DNA of 64,000 nt, from NCBI RefSeq assembly GCF_000478585.1, contig NZ_ARWI01000001.1:2108001-2172000 (forward strand), written 5' to 3'. The stretch comes from Thiomicrorhabdus sp. Kp2 (GTDB taxonomy: Bacteria; Pseudomonadota; Gammaproteobacteria; Thiomicrospirales; Thiomicrospiraceae). Below, one piece after another: positions 1-9,295 of this stretch (position 1 is its first letter; each line of letters opens with the position of its first letter). A model generated the notes under the pieces. That model was not told the DNA's origin, did no database searches, and was given only the letters and a program-made list of their open reading frames with translations. A program made the translations under genes and the position numbers.

Positions 1-828
1 CACTTTAGAAACCGTCAAGGTACTGATGCGGTAGCCATCCTCGCCTATACCTCTTTGGTTGGGATTGTGCCCATGCTTGCGGTGATGCTGGGTCTGTTTT
101 CTGTCTCAAGTTATTTTGATTCATTTGAAGCTTTGGTGATGGATCAGGTTGTACGTAATTTAATGCCCAACTCTCAACCTGTTATTGAAGAGTATTTGTT
201 TAAGTTTTCATTAGCGGCAGCCAGTTTAAAAGGGCCAGGCCTGGTGGTGATGCTGTTTACCACTTTGATGTTGTTATGGAAAGTAGATCAAAAGCTCAAT
301 GGGTTATGGTCTCACCGTTTAAAACGTAAGTGGTGGGTGAATATTTTGCAATATTTAGGGGTGAGTTTACTTGGGCCTTTGCTTTTAGGTTTGAGTTTGG
401 TGATTAGTTCGTCACTACTTGCTTTACCGTTATTTGTAGAAACCACACCTTTTATTGATAGGCTCACGTCGGGCATGAAAATTGTGCCACTGATATTAGC
501 TTGGTTAGGGTTTACCGCACTCTATAAATTGGTTCCTGTTGTTAAGGTACCTTTTAAAATGGCCTTAATTAGCGGACTGTTTGCCATGATAGAGCTTGAA
601 TTTTTAAAATCAGGTTTTGCGATGTATGTTGAATGGTTTCCAACTTATGCTGTGGTTTATGGCGCTTTTGCTGCAATCCCTTTGTTTTTACTTTGGTTAT
701 ATTCAATCTGGTTTATTGTCATTTGGAATGGTGCTGTGGTTGCTACCTTAATGAATATGAATTCGCATAAACCCAGTACAAGCAACTCAAATAAAACAAA
801 CTCTCAAAAAGAGGTTTTTAGTGAGTAA
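1..828 (+). CDS. YihY/BrkB-family inner membrane protein, 5' truncated
   Basis: The reading frame is open from the first base (HFRNRQGTDAVAILAYTS...), so the true start lies upstream of the window; about 275 residues are visible. The AYTSLVGIVPMLAVMLGLF segment matches the start of the first membrane helix of the YihY (UPF0761, once called BrkB) family, and five or six hydrophobic helices follow, ending in WLYSIWFIVIWNGAVVATL. The last 25 residues are polar and rich in Ser/Asn. The family is a polytopic inner-membrane protein of unknown function; the older ribonuclease BN label is not supported. The stop codon overlaps the start of the next gene by 8 bases, suggesting coupling to the ABC importer, although no functional link is known. 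Confidence 0.85.
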   Translation, partial: HFRNRQGTDAVAILAYTSLVGIVPMLAVMLGLFSVSSYFDSFEALVMDQVVRNLMPNSQPVIEEYLFKFSLAAASLKGPGLVVMLFTTLMLLWKVDQKLNGLWSHRLKRKWWVNILQYLGVSLLGPLLLGLSLVISSSLLALPLFVETTPFIDRLTSGMKIVPLILAWLGFTALYKLVPVVKVPFKMALISGLFAMIELEFLKSGFAMYVEWFPTYAVVYGAFAAIPLFLLWLYSIWFIVIWNGAVVATLMNMNSHKPSTSNSNKTNSQKEVFSE

Positions 829-1843
829 CGTCACTCTTAAAGCGGCAGTTCCACGCTTGTCTATAACCTTAACGATGCTTCTAATCACACTACTGATAGG
901 GGTGGTTTTACATCTTGGTTCGGGGAGTGTGAATATTGATGTGGACTCAATTCAACAAGGGTTGAATGCACAACAATCTTTGGTATTGTGGGAGCTTCGT
1001 GTTCCCCGTTTATTGTTAGTGATGGTCGTTGGCGCTGGCTTAGCGGTTTCTGGTGTCGTTTTACAAGCGATGTTTCGTAATCCCTTAGCCGAACCAGGTC
1101 TGATAGGTGTTTCCAGTAGCGCCGCTTTAGGGGCGGTATTTGTTATTGTCCTGGGCTCGTTTTTTTGGCAAGAGATTCAATTTTGGCAATTGGGGATTGT
1201 GGCTTTTATGAGTGCAGGCCTGGCAACCCTGTTTATTTATAGTATTGCTACTCGCTTTGGTAAAACAGATGTTGCTTTGATGTTGTTAGCGGGGGTGGCT
1301 ATCAATGCTGTTGCAGGTGCGGCTACCCAGCTTTTAATCAGTGTTTCTGATGATAGTCAGCTACGTAGCGTTACTTTTTGGATGATGGGCTCCTTTGCCA
1401 ATGTGGATTGGTACGCCGTGATGGTTGTGACCATGTTAACCTTGATAATCAGTTTGCTATTTTGGCGTTTAGCTAAACCTCTGAATGCGTTTATGCTGGG
1501 TGAAAATATCTGTATGCATATGGGGTATGACCCTGCAAAAATTAAATGGCAAGTGATGTGGGGCAGTGCGCTCATGGTAGGAGTTGCCGTTGCCACGGTG
1601 GGTGTCATCGGTTTTGTTGGCTTGGTTGTTCCTCATATTGTTCGTCTAGCCACGGGTTCTGACCACAGGCGTTTAATTCCGTTAAGTGCTCTTGCAGGTG
1701 CGGTTTTATTGGTGTTTGCTGATTGGGTTGCCAAAACGCTTATTGCTCCTTCTGAACTCCCCATTGGGCTTCTGATGGCTCTGCTCGGTGGCCCATTCTT
1801 TTTAATCATGTTGCTGCAACAGCGTAAAGGTTGGGTGAGCTGA
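821..1843 (+). CDS. FecCD/BtuC-type ABC transporter permease
   Basis: A 340-residue polytopic protein with about ten hydrophobic helices and the signatures of the FecCD permease family: an early RVPRLLLVMVVGAGLAVSG block followed by LQAMFRNPLAEPGLIGVSS, and a late GFVGLVVPHIVRLATGSDHR block, which in this family contains the coupling helix contacting the ATPase. The family forms the homodimeric inner-membrane channel for siderophore, heme or cobalamin import. The GTG start at 821 overlaps the end of the YihY gene, and the stop overlaps the ATG of the ATPase gene in a TGATG arrangement, so the permease and ATPase are almost certainly co-translated. The substrate-binding protein is not in the window, so the substrate cannot be fixed. 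Confidence 0.93.
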   Translation: MSNVTLKAAVPRLSITLTMLLITLLIGVVLHLGSGSVNIDVDSIQQGLNAQQSLVLWELRVPRLLLVMVVGAGLAVSGVVLQAMFRNPLAEPGLIGVSSSAALGAVFVIVLGSFFWQEIQFWQLGIVAFMSAGLATLFIYSIATRFGKTDVALMLLAGVAINAVAGAATQLLISVSDDSQLRSVTFWMMGSFANVDWYAVMVVTMLTLIISLLFWRLAKPLNAFMLGENICMHMGYDPAKIKWQVMWGSALMVGVAVATVGVIGFVGLVVPHIVRLATGSDHRRLIPLSALAGAVLLVFADWVAKTLIAPSELPIGLLMALLGGPFFLIMLLQQRKGWVS

Positions 1844-2676
1844 TGATTGAAAATCCGTTGCAAAGCATAAAACTTCAGAAGATTGATTATCAGTTAAAAA
1901 ATAAAAGCTTAATTGAAAACATTGATACTGAATTCAATACTAGCCAAATCAATGTGATTTTGGGAAAAAACGGTGCAGGTAAATCAACGCTACTGGCTTT
2001 ACTCAGCAAAGAGCTTATGCCATCTAGTGGCGTTATTACTTGGCAAGATATACCGTTAAACCAACTGAGCTATTCACAACTTGCGCAACAACGTGCCGTG
2101 TTGCCACAGCTACAATCCTTAGTGTTTTCTTTTACTGTTAAGCAGTTGGTTGAGTTGGGTGTTGAGGTACAACAACACAATTGTCGTGATGATATGAATC
2201 AGATCACCCATAAGGTAATGCAAGTTTGTGATGTACTGCATTTGGCTAACCGCGATGTGGTAACGCTTTCAGGTGGTGAACAAAAACGCGCACAACTGGC
2301 TAGAGTCTTGGCGCAGATTTGGCCTAATGATTATTTTAATGAAGCCGTTAAACAGCCATTTTTAGGTCGCTGGTTATTGCTTGATGAGTGGACCAATAAT
2401 TTGGATTTACATCACCAACAAAAATTAGTAAAACACTTTAAAAGTTGGGCAAAAAAAGGTTTAGGGATTGTCATGGTGTTGCATGATTTAAATTTATCCG
2501 TACAAATTGCCGATAAAGTGGTGCTTCTTAATAATGCTAAACTCGTTAAGCAAGGTACGGTTTCTGAAGTGCTAAATGTGGCAACGATTCAGGAAGAGCT
2601 TGGCCTCAAGGTAAAAGTTGTTACGATTGAAGGCATCCAACACCCCGTTATTTTACCAGCCGAAATGACAAGCTAA
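1843..2676 (+). CDS. ABC transporter ATP-binding protein, HmuV/FecE type
   Basis: A 277-residue ATPase when started at the ATG at 1843, which overlaps the permease stop; a longer TTG start at 1831 is possible but less likely. Walker A is GKNGAGKST (residues 41-49), the signature is LSGGEQKRAQLARVLA, Walker B reads WLLLDEWTNNLD and the switch His lies in VLHDLNLS. The insert between signature and Walker B (IWPNDYFNEAVKQP) is typical of HmuV-like hemin importers. The usual Pro of the DEPT motif is Trp here (DEWT). With the permease it would energise import of heme, an iron siderophore or cobalamin; heme is my guess from the HmuV-like insert, not a proof. Confidence 0.9.
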   Translation: MIENPLQSIKLQKIDYQLKNKSLIENIDTEFNTSQINVILGKNGAGKSTLLALLSKELMPSSGVITWQDIPLNQLSYSQLAQQRAVLPQLQSLVFSFTVKQLVELGVEVQQHNCRDDMNQITHKVMQVCDVLHLANRDVVTLSGGEQKRAQLARVLAQIWPNDYFNEAVKQPFLGRWLLLDEWTNNLDLHHQQKLVKHFKSWAKKGLGIVMVLHDLNLSVQIADKVVLLNNAKLVKQGTVSEVLNVATIQEELGLKVKVVTIEGIQHPVILPAEMTS

Positions 2677-2796
2677 TTTACCGTTCTTTTGCTTGAAAGA
2701 TTTTTTATAGCTTCTGGTCTTATAGGTTAATAAGCCATTGAGATAATCCGTTTTATGTTTTATCAACATTGCCACACCCTCAAATGAGAAACCATT

Positions 2797-3330
2797 ATGG
2801 AAAATAAACATCGTTTTTTTGAACAGTTGGTTTCTGCCTATGCAAACGATTTATACCGTTACGCTTATTGGTTATGCAAACAAAAACCGTTGGCTGAAGA
2901 CTTAGTGCAAGAGACCTTTTCTCGTGCCTGGAAATCAATCGAAAGTTTAAAAGATGAAAAAGCCGCTAAGGCTTGGCTAATCACTATTTTAAGACGAGAA
3001 AATGCCCGCCTTTATGAAAAATATCAACCGCAATTACTTGAAATTGAAGAGAGCTTGGTGGCCGATGATTATCGTAATGAACCAAGCCATAAACTGGAAA
3101 AAGAGCAGCTACATCAGATGATTTTAAAGTTACCTAATGAGTATAAAGAACCACTTCTTTTACAAATTATGTGGGGATTTAGTGGTGATGAGATTGCCGA
3201 AGAATTGAATTTGAAATTGGCCACCGTCAATACCCGATTATTTAGGGCTAGGCAGCAATTAAAACAGATGATGAATAACGAAATTAGCGAATTTAATTTA
3301 TATCCTGCTAACGAGGGGGTAAACAAATGA
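2797..3330 (+). CDS. ECF-type RNA polymerase sigma factor
   Basis: A 177-residue protein with only sigma regions 2 and 4, as in extracytoplasmic-function sigma factors. Region 2 includes YAYWLCKQKPLAEDLVQETF followed by RAWKSIESL (core binding and -10 recognition). Region 4 has the helix-turn-helix GFSGDEIAEELNLKLATVNT followed by RLFRARQQLK. The next gene starts inside its 3' end (ATGA overlap) and encodes a DUF3379 membrane protein, the usual partner position for an anti-sigma factor. It probably controls a small envelope or stress regulon and its own operon; the inducing signal cannot be read from the sequence. Confidence 0.93.
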   Translation: MENKHRFFEQLVSAYANDLYRYAYWLCKQKPLAEDLVQETFSRAWKSIESLKDEKAAKAWLITILRRENARLYEKYQPQLLEIEESLVADDYRNEPSHKLEKEQLHQMILKLPNEYKEPLLLQIMWGFSGDEIAEELNLKLATVNTRLFRARQQLKQMMNNEISEFNLYPANEGVNK

Positions 3331-4160
3331 ATGACATGACATTTCGTACAAAACTGCTTACAAACCCTCAGCTCTTAGATGAAGAGATGTTGCAATTTTT
3401 AGCCAAAAATCCTGAGAAAAAACAGACTATTCAACAGGCAAGAGAGTTTGATGAAAAAATTTCAGATGTTTTCGATATTGAAATTCCTGAAGGGTTACAT
3501 GCCAAAATTTTACTGAATCAAAGTTATCAACAGAACCGTAAAAATACGTTAACAAATGTCGAAACGCCAGAGATTCGCTTAGCGGTGAATTCGGACAAGC
3601 TAGAGAGTATTGAAACCATTTCCAATCAATCGACAAAGCGCTCCACTAGCGCATGGTTAACCAACTATTTTACGGGATGGGCAGGTGGAATTGCCGCAAG
3701 TCTTATCGCTTTTGTGGTCATGTTTAGCTTGTTGCAAACCACTCATGTGCATAAAGCCATTTCTGGAGAAGCGATGGTAGAGCATATTCTTGCGCATATT
3801 GCTGAAGATCCAAGTTTGATGACAGCGGTAAAACTACCAAATTCAGAAGAAGAGATGCAACAACTGTTTGCCAGCGTAGGTGCGCAGCTTAATAAGCCCG
3901 TTGAAGGGATGAGTTATGCGGGTATCTGTGAAGTAGAGGGGCAAAAAGGGTTGCATATAGTGATTCAAGAGAGTGGTGAACCCATTACGATTATTGTAAT
4001 GCCAGGTCAACAAGTTGCGGCTATGCAAGCGTTTGAAAAAAGTGGTTATCACGGGGAGTTAATGCCCGTAAAAGGCGGTGTGGTTGCCATCGTGGCCAAC
4101 AGTATGGAACAAGTGGCTTTAGCGCAAATCCGTTTCTTTAAGTCGGTTAAGTTCAGCTGA
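3327..4160 (+). CDS. DUF3379-family membrane protein, putative anti-sigma factor
   Basis: A 277-residue protein whose N-terminal region (FRTKLLTNPQLLDEEMLQFL and onward) and single hydrophobic segment near residues 118-138 (WAGGIAASLIAFVVMFSLL) match my recollection of the DUF3379 family. The topology suggests a cytoplasmic N-terminus and a periplasmic domain of about 135 residues. The ATG overlaps the sigma factor stop by four bases. Families placed this way usually act as membrane-bound anti-sigma factors that sequester the ECF sigma until a signal triggers release. That role is inferred from position and topology; no direct evidence is visible. Confidence 0.78.
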   Translation: MNDMTFRTKLLTNPQLLDEEMLQFLAKNPEKKQTIQQAREFDEKISDVFDIEIPEGLHAKILLNQSYQQNRKNTLTNVETPEIRLAVNSDKLESIETISNQSTKRSTSAWLTNYFTGWAGGIAASLIAFVVMFSLLQTTHVHKAISGEAMVEHILAHIAEDPSLMTAVKLPNSEEEMQQLFASVGAQLNKPVEGMSYAGICEVEGQKGLHIVIQESGEPITIIVMPGQQVAAMQAFEKSGYHGELMPVKGGVVAIVANSMEQVALAQIRFFKSVKFS

Positions 4161-4191
4161 TTTTGATTTCTGTTTGCACTCTATGCAAAGC

Positions 4192-4249
4192 GAAGTTACC
4201 AGGCCTGGTAACTTCTTTTGCTTGTACTAACTCATGTAAGTACAAGCAA
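4192..4249. terminator. Two adjacent hairpins between convergent genes
   Basis: Positions 4192-4215 form a perfect 24-bp palindrome built on ACCAGGCCTGGT with flanks GAAGTT/AACTTC, followed by TTTTG. Positions 4218-4228 and 4239-4249 form a second 11-bp stem (TTGCTTGTACT / AGTACAAGCAA). Both lie between the convergent DUF3379 and acyl-CoA synthetase genes, so they plausibly end transcription from both sides. The U-tract is short, so strength is uncertain. Confidence 0.6.
4198..4209. repeat. ACCAGGCCTGGT palindrome, exact copy (intergenic, convergent)
   Basis: Exact 12-mer at the centre of a 24-bp perfect palindrome between two convergent genes. First of 16 exact copies in the window. Confidence 0.95.
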
Positions 4250-4286
4250 TACAGCGATTTCTTAGTGTATTTAAATTAAAGACTCT

Positions 4287-6971
4287 CTATAAGTTCAGTT
4301 CAATTTGAATGACATTGCGATCTTCTGCCATGGTTTTTAATTTGAAATTAAACTGCCTTAATAGTGAAAGCATTGAGCTGTTTTCACTTAAGACTTCGCC
4401 TTCCATTTTGCGTATTCCTTTTGATTTAGCATGTTGAATTAAGCTATTTAACAGGGCGCTTGCTACCCCTTTATGTTGATAGTCATCACGTACGACAATC
4501 GCCATTTCGCAAGATTTACCATCTGGGTTGGTGGTGTAGCGCGTTACCCCAATTTCAATGGTTTTATCTTGAGCATCTTGGGTGGTTGCAATAAAAGCCA
4601 TCTCTCGGTCATAGTCAATTTGGGTAAAGCGAGATAACATTTTGGGGGTCAGTGTTTGCATGCTATTCATAAAACGTAAAAAACGACTGCGTTCAGACAG
4701 GTTTCTAACAAAATCGAGTTCAAGTTCGGCATCTTCTGGACGAATCGGACGAATTAGGATATTTAACCCCTTCGGTGTTTCTACCGATTGAACAAGTTCA
4801 TTGGGATAAGGGTGTATGGCCATGTGTTGATAAGGTTTATGATTGGCGGGTAATGACTTAACCGTAATGCGCGCATCAACCGCCATTACCCCTGTTTCAT
4901 CGGCAAAAAGAGGGTTAATGTCGAGTTCTTGTATTTCAGGGAGTTGTGCAACCATATCGGATATACGCAATAGGGTATTTACAATCGCCTCATGATTAAC
5001 GGCAGGCAATCCTCTAAATGCTTTAAGCATTTTGGAAACTTTAGTGCCTTGAATCATTTTATTGGCTAAAAAATGGTTGAGCGGTGGCAGGGCAATGGCG
5101 CGATCCTGAATTACCTCTACGGCGGTTCCGCCACTGCCAAAGGTAATCGCAGGACCAAAGACGGGATCACGCATTACGCCCACTAATAATTCACGCGCGT
5201 GGGGGCGCTTAAACATAGGCTCAACAGTCACGCCATGAATTGTGGCATTAGGTTGTTCTTTAGTGATTTTTTCAATCATTTTAGTAAACTCAGAACGTAC
5301 TTCTTGCACACTATGAATATTGAGTTTAACGCCGCCGACATCTGACTTATGGGTTAAGTCAGGTGAATTGATTTTTAAACTCACAGGAAAGCCCATGGAT
5401 TCGGCCGCCACCATTGCTTGAGTGGCACTGTTGACTTCTACCGCAGGGGTAATCGGTACACCAAAGGCATGCATAATCGCCCGAGTTTCAGCACTGCTAA
5501 GCAAGGTGCGATTTTCTGCCAAAACCGAATCAATAATAATACGTGCGCCAGCGGTATCGGTTGGTTGACAACACTGGTCAGCTGTCGCAGGTGTTTGCAT
5601 TAACAACGCCTGGTTTTGATGATAGGTTGAAATAAAACTAAAGGCTTCTACAGCCGCTTCGGGTGTACGGAAAGTGGGTATTTTGGCTTCACTAAATAAA
5701 TTACGTGCTTCACTGACTAAGGATTCACCAAGCCAAGCGGTAAAGATCGGTTTATCGTTTTCGGATTGTTTTTGGTACTCAATAATCGACTGTGCGATGC
5801 CAGTTGGATCACTCATCGCTTGGGGCGTTAAAATAATCAGAGTGCCATCAAACTGTTCATCTTCTTGACAAATTTTAAGTGCTTGAGTGTAACGCTCTCC
5901 AGTGGCATCTCCTAAAATATCAATAGGGTTTCCATGCGACCAATGCTCTGGTAACAAATCGTTTAATTTTTTGATGCTCTCAGCACTTAATTCAGGTAGC
6001 TTTAACCCCAGTTCAGCCGCGCGGTCGGTGGCCATTACACCAGGCCCACCACCATTGGTTAGAATCGCTAAACGGTTACTGGTAATTTGAATGTTATGAG
6101 ATAGAGATTTGGCTGCGGCAAACAGTTGAGAAATGGACTGCGCGCGCACCGCACCAGAACGTTCAATGGCCGCGCTAAAAACATCATCACCACCCACTAA
6201 AGCACCTGTGTGCGATACTGCAGCTTTTGAACCTTCTGGCATACGACCTGATTTTAATAGAATCACTGGTTTCATACGTGCTGCCGCTTTGAGTCCACTC
6301 ATAAAACGGCGCGATTCTGAAATCCCTTCAATATAAAGCAAGATGCTTTTGGTTTTAGAGTCGAGTGCTAAGAAGTCTAAAATTTCACCAAAATCAATAT
6401 CGGCGGCATCACCTGTTGAAACCACTTGTGAAAAACCAACGCCGTTGGCTTCCGCCCAATCTAATACAGCGGTACAGATAGCGCCTGATTGAGAGACTAG
6501 AGCTAAACTACCTTCCAATGCTTGGTTTTTGCTAAAGGTCGCATTTAAGCCAATTTCGGGTCTAATAATGCCTAAGCAGTTAGGGCCAATTAAACGCATG
6601 CCATAAGTGCGAGCGGTCTCAGTCATTTTTTGCTGGAGCACTTTACCCGCTTTATCTTCAAAGCCAGCTGATAAAATAACCGCATTAGCCACGCCTTGTT
6701 CACCACAAGCCTGAATAATGGCAGGAATCGTTTTGGCTGGTGTGGCAATAATCGCTAAGTCTGGCACCTTAGGCAAGGATTCAATGTTTACATAACAGAC
6801 TTGATTTTGTACCTGCTCATGCTTAGGATTAATAGGATAAATATCCCCCTTAAAGCCAGCGGTTAATAAATTATGCAAAGCGTTGCCACCAACCGATTCT
6901 GGTCGTTCGCTAGCACCAAATACCGCAATACTATTTGGCTTAAACAAGTTGGTAAGATAATGTGGACCCAT
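4287..6971 (-). CDS. Acyl-CoA synthetase (ADP-forming)-like / GNAT acetyltransferase fusion, Pat type
   Basis: An 894-residue multidomain protein. Residues about 10-130 are a CoA-binding Rossmann domain (SIAVFGASERPESVGGNALH), then succinyl-CoA-ligase-like domains (LVSQSGAICTAVLDW, AVSHTGALVGG), an ATP-grasp domain around 490-700, and a C-terminal GNAT domain with the acetyl-CoA loop DDYQHKGVASALL. This architecture is that of Pat/YfiQ protein lysine acetyltransferases and of bifunctional acetate-CoA ligases. Whether the ligase half is active cannot be told by eye. Its start is only 26 bases from the divergent histone-deacetylase-like gene, so the two could write and erase lysine acetylation; that pairing is inference. 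Confidence 0.9.
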   Translation of the reverse strand: MGPHYLTNLFKPNSIAVFGASERPESVGGNALHNLLTAGFKGDIYPINPKHEQVQNQVCYVNIESLPKVPDLAIIATPAKTIPAIIQACGEQGVANAVILSAGFEDKAGKVLQQKMTETARTYGMRLIGPNCLGIIRPEIGLNATFSKNQALEGSLALVSQSGAICTAVLDWAEANGVGFSQVVSTGDAADIDFGEILDFLALDSKTKSILLYIEGISESRRFMSGLKAAARMKPVILLKSGRMPEGSKAAVSHTGALVGGDDVFSAAIERSGAVRAQSISQLFAAAKSLSHNIQITSNRLAILTNGGGPGVMATDRAAELGLKLPELSAESIKKLNDLLPEHWSHGNPIDILGDATGERYTQALKICQEDEQFDGTLIILTPQAMSDPTGIAQSIIEYQKQSENDKPIFTAWLGESLVSEARNLFSEAKIPTFRTPEAAVEAFSFISTYHQNQALLMQTPATADQCCQPTDTAGARIIIDSVLAENRTLLSSAETRAIMHAFGVPITPAVEVNSATQAMVAAESMGFPVSLKINSPDLTHKSDVGGVKLNIHSVQEVRSEFTKMIEKITKEQPNATIHGVTVEPMFKRPHARELLVGVMRDPVFGPAITFGSGGTAVEVIQDRAIALPPLNHFLANKMIQGTKVSKMLKAFRGLPAVNHEAIVNTLLRISDMVAQLPEIQELDINPLFADETGVMAVDARITVKSLPANHKPYQHMAIHPYPNELVQSVETPKGLNILIRPIRPEDAELELDFVRNLSERSRFLRFMNSMQTLTPKMLSRFTQIDYDREMAFIATTQDAQDKTIEIGVTRYTTNPDGKSCEMAIVVRDDYQHKGVASALLNSLIQHAKSKGIRKMEGEVLSENSSMLSLLRQFNFKLKTMAEDRNVIQIELNL

Positions 6972-6997
6972 AAAAAAACCTTAAAGAGATGTGACGA

Positions 6998-7924
6998 GTG
7001 AATTTATATATTACTAGTGGAAAATGTATCTTACATGACAATGGTGTTTATCATCCAGAAATGGGTGAACGTCTTAAGCGAATTCAAGATTATCTTATTA
7101 GTAGTCAACTTTATGACTGGTTTTTGCATGCGGATTCACGTGCGGCTACGAATGAAGAAATTGCGCTATTTCATCACCCTGAATTAATTACCTTGCTTGA
7201 ACAGAGTACGCCTGAACAAGGGGTGGTTGAGGTGGCTGAAGATATTCACCTCTGTAAAGACTCTGTGAATGCGGCTCGCCATGCGGTGGGAGCGGTGCTT
7301 GATGCGGTTGATGCGGTACAAACGGGTAAAGCAAAACGTGTGTTTTGTAATGTAAGACCGCCAGGACATCATGCAGAATACAATGAATCTAAAGGGTTTT
7401 GTTTATTCAATAATGTGGCGGTTGGGGCGGCTTATGCGTTAGCAAAGTATGGATTAAAGCGGGTTGCGATTGTGGATTTTGATGTCCATCACGGTAATGG
7501 CACAGAAGATTTTGTAAGAAGAGAGCCTAGGGCGTTTTTAGCGTCCAGTTTTGAGCATCCGTTATACCCTTTTAGCGAACCGAGCTCTGATATTGAGAAT
7601 ATGGTGACAATGCCACTTATCAAATTTTCTAAATCAGAGGAATTTAAGCAGGCCTGGTCAGAAAAAGGTTTGCCTGCCTTAGACCTATTTGCGCCCGAGT
7701 TAATCATTATCTCTGCAGGTTTTGATGGCCATGCATTAGATCCATTGGGGAATTTACAACTGCATGAGAGTGATTATGTTTGGATTACCCAAGAATTGAT
7801 TAAGTTAGCCAATAAACACTGCGAAGGTAAAATGATTTCTGTTCTAGAAGGCGGTTATGACTTAGGTGCTTTAAGGGTTTCGGCAACTGAACATATTAAA
7901 AGCCTGTTTGAACTGGGCTTTTAA
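6998..7924 (+). CDS. Histone deacetylase-family (AcuC/HdaH-like) deacetylase
   Basis: A 308-residue arginase/deacetylase-fold protein with the family's core intact: the charge-relay segment RPPGHHAEYNESKGFCLFNN, the zinc-binding IVDFDVHHGNGTEDF, the third zinc-site segment SAGFDGHALDPLG and the C-terminal LEGGYDLGAL. All expected zinc ligands and the paired His are present, so it is probably active. Bacterial members deacetylate acetyl-lysine, acetylpolyamines or other small amides; the sequence alone does not choose. GTG at 6998 is the start that fits the N-terminus. It is divergent from the Pat-type acetyltransferase gene, which favours a protein deacetylation role. Confidence 0.92.
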   Translation: MNLYITSGKCILHDNGVYHPEMGERLKRIQDYLISSQLYDWFLHADSRAATNEEIALFHHPELITLLEQSTPEQGVVEVAEDIHLCKDSVNAARHAVGAVLDAVDAVQTGKAKRVFCNVRPPGHHAEYNESKGFCLFNNVAVGAAYALAKYGLKRVAIVDFDVHHGNGTEDFVRREPRAFLASSFEHPLYPFSEPSSDIENMVTMPLIKFSKSEEFKQAWSEKGLPALDLFAPELIIISAGFDGHALDPLGNLQLHESDYVWITQELIKLANKHCEGKMISVLEGGYDLGALRVSATEHIKSLFELGF

Positions 7925-7961
7925 ATACCAAGCTGTTTGTTGCAAAGCTAGGATTGGTTTA

Positions 7962-7973
7962 ACCAGGCCTGGT
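7962..7973. repeat. ACCAGGCCTGGT palindrome, exact copy (intergenic, convergent)
   Basis: Exact 12-mer between the convergent deacetylase and nrdB genes, 26 bases before the nrdB terminator hairpin. Confidence 0.95.
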
Positions 7974-7998
7974 AAGTTAATAGCGAGTAGAAACAAAA

Positions 7999-8029
7999 AA
8001 GCCATGCATAAATAATGTGCATGGCTTCT
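7999..8029 (-). terminator. Rho-independent terminator of nrdB
   Basis: Read on the minus strand, AAGCCATGCAC pairs with the later GCATGGCTT around an AT-rich loop and is followed by a T-run, just 3' of the nrdB stop. Confidence 0.8.
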
Positions 8030-8049
8030 TATGGGATTGCTGTGAAAAA

Positions 8050-9183
8050 TTACAAAGAGAAATCGCTAAAGTCGTCTGTTTCTACTTTTGAGTCAACTTG
8101 GCCAACAAGATAAGAACTGATTTCAGACTCTTGAGGTGCTACCTGAACATTATCACTCACTAACCAGTTATTCATCCAAGGCAGTGGATTACTGGTATTG
8201 GCAAAAATAGGCTCAAGTTGAATTGCTCTCAAACGGACATTAGTGATGTACTCAACATAGTCTTTTAAGATGCTCGCATTCAAACCAATCATTGAACCAT
8301 CTTTAAATAGATATTCGGCCCACTGTTTTTCTTGCTCAGCGGCTTCTCTAAAAATCTCGTAAGTCGCTTCACGTTGTTCTAAAGCAATCTCAGCCATTTC
8401 AGGGTCATCTTTACCTTCTGCCATCATCTGAATCATGTTTTGCGTTCCAGACAAGTGAAGGGCTTCATCACGGGCAATCAGCTTAATGACTTTGGCATTA
8501 CCTTCCATTAACGAGCGTTCTGCAAACGAGAAACTGCAAGCAAAAGAGACGTAAAAACGAATCGCTTCTAAAACATTTACCGAAACCACGGTTAAATAGA
8601 GCATGGTTTTAATCTTTTTACGGAATTCATCGTCCTGAGCAATGTCGATTTGATTGGCATACATGTGATTCGTCAGGGCGATTAATTCATCGTAATACTG
8701 AGTGACACTTTCTGCACGTTTTACAATCTCTTCATTGGTGACAATATCATCAAACACAATCGATGGGTCAGCCACGATATTACGAATAATATGGGTGTAA
8801 GAGCGGCTGTGAATCGTTTCTGAAAACGCCCAAGTCTCAATCCAGGTTTCTAATTCAGGTAATGAAACCAAAGGCAATAGTGCCACATTTGGTGAACGAC
8901 CTTGTACTGAATCCAAAAGGGTTTGGTATTTTAAGTTACTAATAAATATGTGTTTTTCATTATCGGGTAAATCAGAATATTCAGTACGGTCACTTGATAA
9001 ATCCACCTCTTCTGGACGCCAAAAGAAGCTTAATTGTTTCTCAATAAGTTTTTCAAAGAAGGGATACTTTTGTTGATCATAACGCGCTACGTTGACGTTT
9101 TGCCCAAAGAACATTGGCTCTTTCAAGGCATTGTTGGTTGAACGACAAAAAGTAGAGTAAGTATGCTTATCTTGGCAGCTCAT
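8050..9183 (-). CDS. nrdB: Ribonucleoside-diphosphate reductase class Ia, beta subunit
   Basis: A 377-residue protein, close to the 376 of E. coli NrdB and strongly similar along its length. It keeps the diiron ligand and radical-tyrosine segment SETIHSRSY (Glu, His, Tyr) and the second ligand segment [14 protein letters not shown]. The C-terminus ends in acidic/Phe residues (TDDFSDFSL), as needed to dock on the alpha subunit. It supplies the tyrosyl radical for reduction of ribonucleotides to deoxyribonucleotides. Unlike E. coli, it is not next to nrdA, which lies about 8 kb away on the same strand, so it must have its own promoter; none was clear in 9184-9300. Confidence 0.97.
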   Translation of the reverse strand: MSCQDKHTYSTFCRSTNNALKEPMFFGQNVNVARYDQQKYPFFEKLIEKQLSFFWRPEEVDLSSDRTEYSDLPDNEKHIFISNLKYQTLLDSVQGRSPNVALLPLVSLPELETWIETWAFSETIHSRSYTHIIRNIVADPSIVFDDIVTNEEIVKRAESVTQYYDELIALTNHMYANQIDIAQDDEFRKKIKTMLYLTVVSVNVLEAIRFYVSFACSFSFAERSLMEGNAKVIKLIARDEALHLSGTQNMIQMMAEGKDDPEMAEIALEQREATYEIFREAAEQEKQWAEYLFKDGSMIGLNASILKDYVEYITNVRLRAIQLEPIFANTSNPLPWMNNWLVSDNVQVAPQESEISSYLVGQVDSKVETDDFSDFSL

Positions 9184-9295
9184 AGACTGTTTTCCTAAAA
9201 GGGGTAACTAAAGGGACTGAAAATATTGAGCTATTTTAGTCTAAAAACTGTGTGAAGTGTAAACCGATTATTCTATCTATTGAGAGGTGTATTTT

